From the NCBI RefSeq assembly GCF_007923445.1, contig NZ_VOJI01000002.1:124001-188000 (forward strand): a stretch of DNA of 64,000 bases. The letters are read 5' to 3'. The number at the start of each line of letters is the position of its first letter. Position 1 is the first letter of the stretch. The notes below the pieces were generated by a model that saw only the letters and a list, made by a program, of their open reading frames with translations, had not been told where the DNA came from and did not search any database. Below, one piece after another: positions 35,834 through 42,909 of this stretch. The stretch is from Puniceibacterium confluentis (GTDB lineage: Bacteria; Pseudomonadota; Alphaproteobacteria; Rhodobacterales; Rhodobacteraceae). The translations under genes were made by a program, and so were the position numbers.

Positions 35834-37692
35834 CGCTTGTCCTCCGCTGCGTTGAGAAACCCGATGCGTTCACCCAGCTTGCGCAGGGATCCGACGATGC
35901 CCTCGGGCGCAAGGATCACCACGCCGATGATCAGCAGGCCCAGCGCCAGGCGCCAGTATTCGAACCGGGTGAGGTAGTCCTTGACCGCCTCGAAGGACGC
36001 GCCGCCGACCCAGCCACCCGACAGGGTCTTTACCCCGCCCAGGAACACCACGATCAGCGCGTCGAACGAGCGGGCAATCTCCAGTTCGTTCGGAAAGACG
36101 CTGCCCTTGGAGAACACGAACAGCCCACCCGCGATACCGGCCATCGCGCCGGCAAAGGCAAAGGCAACCCACTGGATGCGCTTTGTATGGATGCCCATCG
36201 CCTCGGCCTGCCGGGCCGAATCCCGCGCGGCGCGCAGGGCGTAGCCAAAGGGGGAATGCGCGGCGTGGCGCAGCAGGAGGATGCCCCCGACACAGATCAC
36301 CAGCGCCAGATAGAAGAACACGGTGTTGGACGATGCCCAGGCCGAGGGCCAGATGTTGACCAATCCGTCATCACCGCCGGTGATGTCGCCCCACTGGAAC
36401 ACCAGGCTCCACAGCAGCTGCGCAAAGGCCAGTGTCAGCATGGCGAAATAGACGCCGGTACTGCGCAGGCAGACCCAGCCGATCACCACTGCCGCAAGAC
36501 CGGCGCCAAGCGGTGCGAGGACCATCGCCAGCTCCATCGGGGTGTCGGCGTAGGTCACCAGCAGCGCCGCGACATAGGCGCCGCCGCCAAAGAACGCCGC
36601 ATGGCCAAAGCTGACCAGCCCGCCCTGCCCCAGCATGAAATGCAGCGAGGCCGCGAACAGGCAGAAGATCAGGATGTCGGTGGCCAGCACCTCGGCAAAG
36701 TTCGACCCCAGCACCGGGATCAGCCCCAGCAGCACCAGACCGGCCAGCACCAGCATCCGCACCCGCAGACCGGCGGGTTTGATCGGGCGCTCGGGCTCGC
36801 CGACCTGACCGTGTTCACCTGCGACCTCTTCCTTGCCGAACAGGCCGAACGGGCGGAAGATAAGCACCACGACCATCACCACGAACATCAGCACCAGCGT
36901 CGACTGCGGCATGTAGGACACGCCAAAGACGTTGAGCACCGAAATGATCACGGCGGCGAGGTAGGCGCCCGGCAGCGACCCCATGCCGCCGATCACCACG
37001 ACCACGAAGACCGACGTGAGAATGTTGAAATCCATCAGCAGATCCGCGCCGCCCTTGGGCAGTTGCACGGCCCCGCCCAGACCCGCCAGGGCGCAGCCGA
37101 GGAAAAAGACGCCGGTGAACAGCCAGCTCTGGTTCACGCCCAGGGCGCCGACCATCTCGCGGTCCTGCGTCGCGGCGCGGACCAGAATGCCGACCCGGGT
37201 CTTGCTGATCAGATACCAGAGTGCAAAGGCGACAAAGGGCGTGATGGCGATCAGCGCCAGATCATACTGCGGCACGGGCTCGTCAAGGATGCGCACGACA
37301 CCTTTCAGGCCCGGCGCCCGCGGCCCCAGAAGATCCTCGGCGCCCCAGATCATCAGCGTCAGGTCCTGGATCACCAGGATAACGCCAAAGGTCGCCACCA
37401 GCTGGAACAGCTCGGGTGCGGAATAGACCGGACGCAGCACACAGATCTCGACGATCACGCCAATCAGCCCGACGATGATCCCGGCCAGCAGGATCGCCCC
37501 CCAGAAACCCACCATGCCGGGCAGCACCTGCATCAGCGTATAGCCGACATAGGCGCCCAGCATGTAGAATGAGCCATGTGCAAAGTTCACGATCCGGGTG
37601 ACGCCAAAGATCAGCGACAGGCCCGAGGCGACCATGAACAAGGCGCCCGCATTGGCCAGCCCGGTCAGAAGCTGTGCAAGAAACAGACCCAT
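35830..37692 (-). CDS. Fused LivH-LivM ABC transporter permease
   Basis: A 620-residue fusion of the two inner-membrane subunits normally encoded separately. Residues about 1-290 are LivH (GLSLIFGVTRIVNFAHGSFY, VFVVVVIGGMGSLPGAYLAA). A charged linker (KEEVAGEHGQVGEPERPIK) joins residues about 310-620, LivM (GQGGLVSFGHAAFFGGGAY, VFLGGVKTLSGGWVGG). The two halves are expected to form the transport channel, with LivG and LivF below. AGGAGACCTGCG precedes the start. Confidence 0.92.
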   Translation of the reverse strand: MGLFLAQLLTGLANAGALFMVASGLSLIFGVTRIVNFAHGSFYMLGAYVGYTLMQVLPGMVGFWGAILLAGIIVGLIGVIVEICVLRPVYSAPELFQLVATFGVILVIQDLTLMIWGAEDLLGPRAPGLKGVVRILDEPVPQYDLALIAITPFVAFALWYLISKTRVGILVRAATQDREMVGALGVNQSWLFTGVFFLGCALAGLGGAVQLPKGGADLLMDFNILTSVFVVVVIGGMGSLPGAYLAAVIISVLNVFGVSYMPQSTLVLMFVVMVVVLIFRPFGLFGKEEVAGEHGQVGEPERPIKPAGLRVRMLVLAGLVLLGLIPVLGSNFAEVLATDILIFCLFAASLHFMLGQGGLVSFGHAAFFGGGAYVAALLVTYADTPMELAMVLAPLGAGLAAVVIGWVCLRSTGVYFAMLTLAFAQLLWSLVFQWGDITGGDDGLVNIWPSAWASSNTVFFYLALVICVGGILLLRHAAHSPFGYALRAARDSARQAEAMGIHTKRIQWVAFAFAGAMAGIAGGLFVFSKGSVFPNELEIARSFDALIVVFLGGVKTLSGGWVGGASFEAVKDYLTRFEYWRLALGLLIIGVVILAPEGIVGSLRKLGERIGFLNAAEDKR

Positions 37693-37763
37693 CGCAGGTC
37701 TCCTGTAGTTCTAGGGAAAAATTGGGCAAAGTGGCCCGGACACCTGGTCCGGGCCGCCGTGGC

Positions 37764-38981
37764 TCACTCGGACGGACGCAGCTTCTTCACTTCTTCGTCC
37801 GATGGCAGGTAGTCGGCGCCATCCAGGTAGGTCCAGTCGACCATGACCCCGGCGCCATCCTGAAGCGCCGTGGTGCCGACAAAGGCACCCATGGTGGCCT
37901 GGTTGTCGATCTCGCGATAGGTGATCTGGCCCACCGGTGTCTCGACAGGCAGCCCTTCGAAGGCGGCCCGGATTGCCTCGGTCTCGGTCGAGCCGGCCTT
38001 GGCAATCGCGGCGGCAATCGATTCGGCCGCCATGTAACCCACCAGCGAGCCGATCTTGGGCGTCTCGCCCCAGCGGTCCTGGTAGGCATCGACAAAGGTC
38101 TTGTTGGCCCCGTCATCCTCGTTGAAATCATACCACGGATAGCCGGTCACGACCCATCCCTCGGGCGCCTCGTCGCCCAGCGGTTCCAGATACTCCGGCT
38201 CACCCGACAGCAGCCCATAGACGGTGCGGCCCTGGAACAGGCCACGGGTGTTGCCGTCGCGGACAAACTTGGCAAGGTCGGTGCCGAAGGTCACGTTGTA
38301 GATCGCGTCGGGCTTGGCCCGCTCCAGCGCCTGCACTTCGGCACCCGAGTCGATCTTGAACAGGGCGGGCCACTGCTCGGCGACGAACTCGACGTCGGGC
38401 TTGAGCTTGGTCAGCACCTCCTTGAAGGCCGCGACCGCGTCCTTGCCGTAGGCATAGTTTGGCGCGATCGTGGCGTATTTCACCGCGTCCGTCTTGGCCG
38501 CCGCTTCGGCCAGCATCGCCGCCTGCATGTAGGTCGAAGCGCGCAGCCGGAAGGTATAGGGGTTGCCGGCGCTCCAGGTCACCGCGTCGGCCAGCGGCTC
38601 GGCCGCGAGGTAAACCCACTTCTTCTCGCCCGCAAGCGAGGCAATGGCGAGACCGACATTGGACAGGATCGTACCGGTGAGCATCACCGCGCCATCCCGG
38701 GTCATCAGCTCTTCGGCGATCTTGATCGCCTCGCCGGGGTCGCCCTGGTCGTCGCGAAAGATGAACTCCAGCGGGCGGCCCAGGACTCCGCCTTCTGCAT
38801 TGATCTCTTCCAGCGCCAGTTCGATGCCTTTCTTGTAGGGTTCGGCAAAGGCCGCCATGCGCTTGTAGTGGTTGATCTCGCCGATCTTGATCGGCTCGCC
38901 ACTCTGGGCAAAGGCGGCGGGGGACGTGCCGGCCAGCAGCGCGGCTCCGATCAGGCCTCTCAGGAATGTCTTGCGTTGCAT
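37764..38981 (-). CDS. ABC transporter substrate-binding protein, LivK-like
   Basis: Periplasmic binding protein of the Leu/Ile/Val type I fold, 405 residues. The signal sequence MQRKTFLRGLIGAALLAGTS has an RKTFLRG stretch resembling a twin-arginine motif with one Lys, so Tat export is possible. The mature part has GEPIKIGEINHYKRMAAFAEPY and QGDPGEAIKIAEELMT. It supplies the permease encoded directly downstream and lies 66 bp after the Rieske oxygenase gene on the same strand, which ties uptake to catabolism of the same compound. Confidence 0.9.
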   Translation of the reverse strand: MQRKTFLRGLIGAALLAGTSPAAFAQSGEPIKIGEINHYKRMAAFAEPYKKGIELALEEINAEGGVLGRPLEFIFRDDQGDPGEAIKIAEELMTRDGAVMLTGTILSNVGLAIASLAGEKKWVYLAAEPLADAVTWSAGNPYTFRLRASTYMQAAMLAEAAAKTDAVKYATIAPNYAYGKDAVAAFKEVLTKLKPDVEFVAEQWPALFKIDSGAEVQALERAKPDAIYNVTFGTDLAKFVRDGNTRGLFQGRTVYGLLSGEPEYLEPLGDEAPEGWVVTGYPWYDFNEDDGANKTFVDAYQDRWGETPKIGSLVGYMAAESIAAAIAKAGSTETEAIRAAFEGLPVETPVGQITYREIDNQATMGAFVGTTALQDGAGVMVDWTYLDGADYLPSDEEVKKLRPSE

Positions 38982-39047
38982 AGTAGATCCTCTCTGTCAG
39001 ACGCCCCTTTTTATTGGGTCACGGGGCTTTTATGGGAAGGGGTAAGT

Positions 39048-40115
39048 TCAGTCGTGCTGGACGAACACCGGGCGCACCGGCTCGCCCAGGTCTTCGGTCG
39101 CCTCTGCCTCGACCAGATCGCGGATGCGCTTGCGATAGACATTCGGCCCCTTGTCGATGGCGATGCGGATCGGCTTGCGCCGGTGCGGGCGCTGCTCTTC
39201 CTCGTGTACCGCCTCGAGGATCTCCTTGTCCTCGGCAAAGGCCACGCGGAACATCCGGTCCATCTGGGCCGAAGCCTCGGCATCGCCCTGGGCAGTGTTG
39301 CGCAGATGCGCCCAATGGTCGATGGTGTACTCTTCGGTCACCGGGGTGACAAAGTGCAGAGCAAAGATCCGCACGCCCTGATTGCGGTCTTCTTCGGCCA
39401 GTTTCGCGCCCGCGTCCGCGCTGCCAAAGTCGATCACCGCAGTACTGGGCAGGTGCAGATAGTAGTAATGCCAGCGGTCGACATTGCCGGTGAAGCCGCC
39501 AAAGGCCTTGAAGAACCCGATCGGTTCCGCATCGCGGATCCAGCGCCAGGCAACGATCGCCTCGCCACTGGTCTTGACGTGAACCGGCACATTCTCGGAC
39601 GCGGCATTGCCCAGCGTGGTGGGATGCACAAAGCTCACATGCGCCGGGTCGACAAGGTTCTCGGCCACGTTCAGGTAGTTCGCCCGGATGTGCAGCTTGT
39701 CGCCGTGGTGCAGGTGCCAGTCGGGGTTGCCCAGTTCGGGCAGGCTGAAGATCCTCGACACATCCGCCAGCGCCGGATCCCCCATCCAGACCCAGACGAT
39801 GCCATGTGCCTCATGCACCGGAAATGCGTCCACATAGGCCGAAGCCGGCAGGTTGTCCTGACCGGGAACCCGCACGCATTTGCCCAGGCTGTTGAAGGTC
39901 ATCCCGTGATAGCCGCACTGGATCGTGTCCCCGATCCGTTTGCCACGGCTCAGCGGCAACTGCCGGTGCGGACAGCGATCCTCGAGCGCCGCGACCTCGC
40001 CTTCCGAGTCACGGAACAGGACAAGATTCTGATTGAGGATCGTCAGCGCGACGAGGCTTTCGGCAAAATCCGTCGACCACCCCGCCACATACCAGGCGTT
40101 TTTCACGAAGGTCAT
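39048..40115 (-). CDS. Rieske non-haem iron oxygenase, VanA-like
   Basis: A 355-residue aromatic-ring or demethylating oxygenase subunit. Rieske [2Fe-2S] ligands are Cys48-x-His50 (CPHR) and Cys67-x2-His70 (CGYHG). The mononuclear iron site is N153-x2-D156-x2-H159-x4-H164 (NLVDPAHVSFVH), as in VanA-type O- and N-demethylases. The ATG at 40115 is chosen since it starts the conserved FVKNAWYVAGW. No dedicated reductase (VanB) gene adjoins; the FNR at 48.1-48.9 kb could donate electrons. It starts the Liv operon and faces the MarR gene. It may demethylate an N-methyl precursor such as trigonelline before ring attack; this is speculation. Confidence 0.88.
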   Translation of the reverse strand: MTFVKNAWYVAGWSTDFAESLVALTILNQNLVLFRDSEGEVAALEDRCPHRQLPLSRGKRIGDTIQCGYHGMTFNSLGKCVRVPGQDNLPASAYVDAFPVHEAHGIVWVWMGDPALADVSRIFSLPELGNPDWHLHHGDKLHIRANYLNVAENLVDPAHVSFVHPTTLGNAASENVPVHVKTSGEAIVAWRWIRDAEPIGFFKAFGGFTGNVDRWHYYYLHLPSTAVIDFGSADAGAKLAEEDRNQGVRIFALHFVTPVTEEYTIDHWAHLRNTAQGDAEASAQMDRMFRVAFAEDKEILEAVHEEEQRPHRRKPIRIAIDKGPNVYRKRIRDLVEAEATEDLGEPVRPVFVQHD

Positions 40116-40190
40116 GGTCCAGGCTCCCCTGCTTTTTCGCGGCACCGCATCGGTCGGGTGCCTGCCACCAGGCCATGTGGCCTCAAAAAC

Positions 40191-40208
40191 TTGTTAGTTG
40201 TCAAACAA
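40191..40208. promoter_or_regulatory. Operator copy A (TTGTTAGTTGTCAAACAA), Rieske/marR divergent promoter
   Basis: An 18-bp imperfect palindrome with arms TTGTTAG and CAAACAA. It fits TTGTTNG-N4-CNNAYAA, also found at 48051-48068 and 48971-48988. It lies 76 bp upstream of the Rieske start and upstream of marR, so the MarR protein is the natural candidate binder. Confidence 0.65.
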
Positions 40209-40362
40209 AATATTGCATCAAACTCCATGTTTACCCCGGGTGCAATTCATGGAAAGATGCTGCACAATTCCCGTGCGGTTTGCAAATGACCGGGCGCTCA
40301 TCATGGGTTGGGTACCGCTGTCAATTCCGCGCGCACCGATCCGCAGGACATGGACACACCCG

Positions 40363-40800
40363 GTGCTAAAAAACCTGAATTCGGACAGCGCAGGCCCTGA
40401 GTACCGCCTCGAAGCCCAGATCGGCTTCAAGCTGCGGCTGGCAAATCAGAAACACCTCGAGGTCTTTGCCCGGCTGATGCCGGATGTCACCCCGACCCAG
40501 TTCGCCGTGATGGCCAAGCTGCGGGACGAAGGCACGATCAGCCAGAACCAGCTTGGACGGCTGGTCGGCATGGACGCGGCAACCACCAAGGGGGTCGTCG
40601 ACCGGCTGCGCAAAAAGGGCCTGCTGCAAAGCGCGCCGTCGCAGACCGACCTGCGCCGCCTGGACATTTCGCTCACCGAAGAGGGCCGTGCCTTTGCCGA
40701 TCAGGCGGTGATCACCGCGCGGCGCATCTCGCAGGAAACCGTCACCAACCTGACCGCCCGCGAAGTCGACCGGCTGCTGGATCTGCTCGACAAGCTCTGA
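40363..40800 (+). CDS. MarR-family transcriptional regulator
   Basis: MarR winged-helix regulator; the body reads YRLEAQIGFKLRLANQKHLE, DVTPTQFAVMAKL, MDAATTKGVVDRLRKKGLL and TDLRRLDISLTEEGR, the last being the wing. The start is uncertain: the GTG at 40363 (145 residues) is used because codon usage upstream looks non-coding, but in-frame ATGs at 40303 and 40249 exist. Ligands of this subgroup are usually aromatic carboxylates or their CoA esters. Position between the Rieske/Liv operon and the hydroxylase operon makes it the likely regulator of both. Confidence 0.82.
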   Translation: MLKNLNSDSAGPEYRLEAQIGFKLRLANQKHLEVFARLMPDVTPTQFAVMAKLRDEGTISQNQLGRLVGMDAATTKGVVDRLRKKGLLQSAPSQTDLRRLDISLTEEGRAFADQAVITARRISQETVTNLTAREVDRLLDLLDKL

Positions 40801-40866
40801 GCCCAGCCCGCTTTCGTCCCGTCATCTCCGGGCTGCGAATATTCCGGGGGAAGTCCGCGGGACGGG

Positions 40867-40888
40867 GGCGGTGCCCCCCTGCACCGCC
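40867..40888. terminator. Hairpin between convergent marR and DUF1185 genes
   Basis: GGCGGTGC (40867-40874) and GCACCGCC (40881-40888) form a perfect 8-bp stem with a 6-nt loop in the 99-bp gap between the convergent 3' ends. It could terminate transcription from both sides. No T-run follows, so efficiency is uncertain. Confidence 0.45.
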
Positions 40889-40899
40889 TGTCGCCTGCC

Positions 40900-41484
40900 C
40901 TAGCGCAGACCGTCCTCGCCCACGGCATCCGAATGTGACAGCCCGCCGACCCGCGGCAAGGGCCGCCCGGAATCGGTGACGGCGACCGCCACCAGAATCT
41001 CGTTGGCGCGGGGCGCATCGTTCAGCCGTACCTCGATCCCGTCGAAATGCGAGCGGACATAGGCGGCATCCTTGTGGCCCAGCGGCACGTCCAGCACCTG
41101 CCCCGGGCCGCCCATCTTCTTGGATGACGGCACCAGGGCCGCGCCCTTTTCCACCGCGCGGCGCAGGGGCGCGCCCAGCTTGGGATGCAGGACCGCGGCG
41201 GCATGTTCCAGCTCGCCGTTCTCGCCCACCATTGCCGCCTTGCCGTAGCTCTCGGCCTGCGCCGGGGTGATGCCAAGCGCGGCAACACATCTGTCGCCCA
41301 GCAGCCCCCCCAGTTCGGCACCAATGTCCATCAGATCGCTCAGATCCTCGGCATAGACCCCGGCAAAAGGGTTCCGGATCACCGCCACCGCCACCGCCTT
41401 GCGGGTGGGTGGCGTGATCGCCCTGCCGATTTCGCGGTGGGTTTCCTCGACCCAGACCGCCAGTTTGCGAATGTCCGCGCTCAT
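40900..41484 (-). CDS. DUF1185 (amino acid synthesis family) protein, copy 1
   Basis: A 194-residue protein of Pfam PF06684. Recognisable segments are AVIRNPFAGVYAEDLSDLM, GKAAMVGENGELEHAAAVLH and YVRSHFDGIEVRLNDAPRAN, ending GEDGLR. Known structures of the family show a chorismate-mutase-like fold, but no reaction is established to my knowledge. It overlaps its paralogue by 4 nt and is the last gene of the hydroxylase/reductase operon. It may act on the ring-opened product or tautomerise an intermediate; function is not known. Confidence 0.85.
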   Translation of the reverse strand: MSADIRKLAVWVEETHREIGRAITPPTRKAVAVAVIRNPFAGVYAEDLSDLMDIGAELGGLLGDRCVAALGITPAQAESYGKAAMVGENGELEHAAAVLHPKLGAPLRRAVEKGAALVPSSKKMGGPGQVLDVPLGHKDAAYVRSHFDGIEVRLNDAPRANEILVAVAVTDSGRPLPRVGGLSHSDAVGEDGLR

Positions 41485-42065
41485 CTCAATCCGTCCTCGC
41501 CCTTGATGTCGGCGGCGGCCAGCCCGCCTGCCCGGTTGTGCACCCGCGCGCCGGTGGTCATCACCAGCACAAACAGCAGCTCGTTCGCGCGTGGGCTGTC
41601 ATTGCAGCCGACTTCGATGGAATCGAAATGACTGCGCACATAGGAGGCATCCAGATGGGTGACCGGCACATCCAGCCGGGCGCCGACGCCACCGACCTTC
41701 TTTGTTGACGGCACGATCGCCTTGGAGCCCCCCAGCACCTCGCGCATGGCATAGCCCCCCGGCGCATGCCAGAGCGCGCCATGTTCCAGCTCACCGGCGG
41801 CGCCGACGATGGCGCCCTTGCCGTAGCCCTCGATCAGCTTGGCGTCGCCCCCCAGCGCCGCCAGCAGACGCTGCGCCAGATCCAGCCCCAGCGGCTTGAG
41901 ATCCTCCATGAAGCCCTGGATGTCTTCGACATAGGTCCCGGCAAAGGGGTTCTTGATCACCGCGAAGATCGCGCCGCGTCTCTGCGGCGTGTTGGCGCGC
42001 GGCCCGCCTTCGTGGAACACCTCTTCGACAGAGGTGACAATCTTGCGAATCTCGACGTCATGCAT
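41481..42065 (-). CDS. DUF1185 (amino acid synthesis family) protein, copy 2
   Basis: A 194-residue paralogue of the next gene: AVIKNPFAGTYVEDIQGFM, GKGAIVGAAGELEHGALWH, YVRSHFDSIEVGCNDSPRAN and the same GEDGLR terminus. The two copies differ most in the N-terminal 25 residues and the middle helix, so they could form a heteromer or two enzymes with related substrates. It overlaps the UPF0280 gene by 8 bp. No proven function. Confidence 0.85.
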   Translation of the reverse strand: MHDVEIRKIVTSVEEVFHEGGPRANTPQRRGAIFAVIKNPFAGTYVEDIQGFMEDLKPLGLDLAQRLLAALGGDAKLIEGYGKGAIVGAAGELEHGALWHAPGGYAMREVLGGSKAIVPSTKKVGGVGARLDVPVTHLDASYVRSHFDSIEVGCNDSPRANELLFVLVMTTGARVHNRAGGLAAADIKGEDGLR

Positions 42066-42909
42066 GTGTCAGGATCTTTCCTTGTGAAATGTCGGTCCCC
42101 GGCAGTCCGGTCGTCCGGACGCCGCCCCTCAGAAACAGCGCGGCGCCCTGGATCAGGCCCCGCGCCGCCATGTTCTGCGCCATGGCCAGCCCCCGGTCCA
42201 GCGCGGCCTCGATGTCCGCGCAGCCCAGGGGGCCGATGCGGACCACCACCGGATGGTCGCACAGGTCCGAATCGGGTTGCACTTCGCGGGCCGGGGCGCG
42301 CCGGATCGCCGCATGGCCCGGCAGGTCGACCGCGTTGCCGATCAGGGTTGCGGCGACATCCGCCTGCGCCGCGGTGGCCGCCAGCACCGTGACCGCATCG
42401 GCGATGCCCAGCGACAGGCTGCGTCCGCCCTGCCCGCTGGTGGCGATGCCGCGCACGCGGTCACGCGCCGAGATGTCCACCCGGCCGAGGTCGGTGCTGT
42501 CGGGTGCGGCGACCGCCAGGCGGAAGGTCTCGTCCCCGGTCAGGTGCAAAGCTATGTCGCCGCCGTTGTTGACATAGGCCCGGCGCAGCGGCGTCGCGGC
42601 GACCATCGCCGCCAGCACCGCCTCGGCCACCGATCCGGCGACCGCCGCCATCGGGGTCACGATGCCGTCGGCATGGGGCGCAACCGCGTCCTGCATGCAG
42701 CGGGCTATCGCCCCCTGCGGCACCGCGCCGACCGGCCGCCGCAGCAGGGCGAGTTCGGTCACCAGTTCGTCCAGCACCGTGGCGAAACGCGCACGAGCGG
42801 CAGCAAAGGCCGCGTCCCGGTCACCGTCCGCGCCGATCACCAGATCAATGGGACCGTGCTGCAGATGCAGACGGTTCCCGGACAAGAGCGCGGCGACCGG
42901 GCCGCTCAC
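42058..42909 (-). CDS. UPF0280 family protein (ApbE-like fold)
   Basis: A 283-residue member of UPF0280, a family placed structurally near ApbE FAD:protein FMN transferases. Conserved parts are YVNNGGDIALHL (glycine-rich, residues about 140-152), RGIATSGQGGRSLSLGIADAVTV and the final GLIQGAALFLRGGVRTTG. The frame is open far upstream, but the GTG at 42909 overlapping the reductase stop (GTGA) is the sensible start. One possible role is attaching flavin to the neighbouring 6-hydroxynicotinate reductase; that is a guess from fold and context. Confidence 0.82.
   Translation of the reverse strand: MSGPVAALLSGNRLHLQHGPIDLVIGADGDRDAAFAAARARFATVLDELVTELALLRRPVGAVPQGAIARCMQDAVAPHADGIVTPMAAVAGSVAEAVLAAMVAATPLRRAYVNNGGDIALHLTGDETFRLAVAAPDSTDLGRVDISARDRVRGIATSGQGGRSLSLGIADAVTVLAATAAQADVAATLIGNAVDLPGHAAIRRAPAREVQPDSDLCDHPVVVRIGPLGCADIEAALDRGLAMAQNMAARGLIQGAALFLRGGVRTTGLPGTDISQGKILTHA

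Noticed and set aside
40830-40860. Word CGAATATTCCGGGGG near the marR 3' end as a third copy of the dispersed intergenic motif
   Set aside because: It lacks both the TTCTTCTCTTTC half and the AAATACTC half, so the resemblance is too weak.
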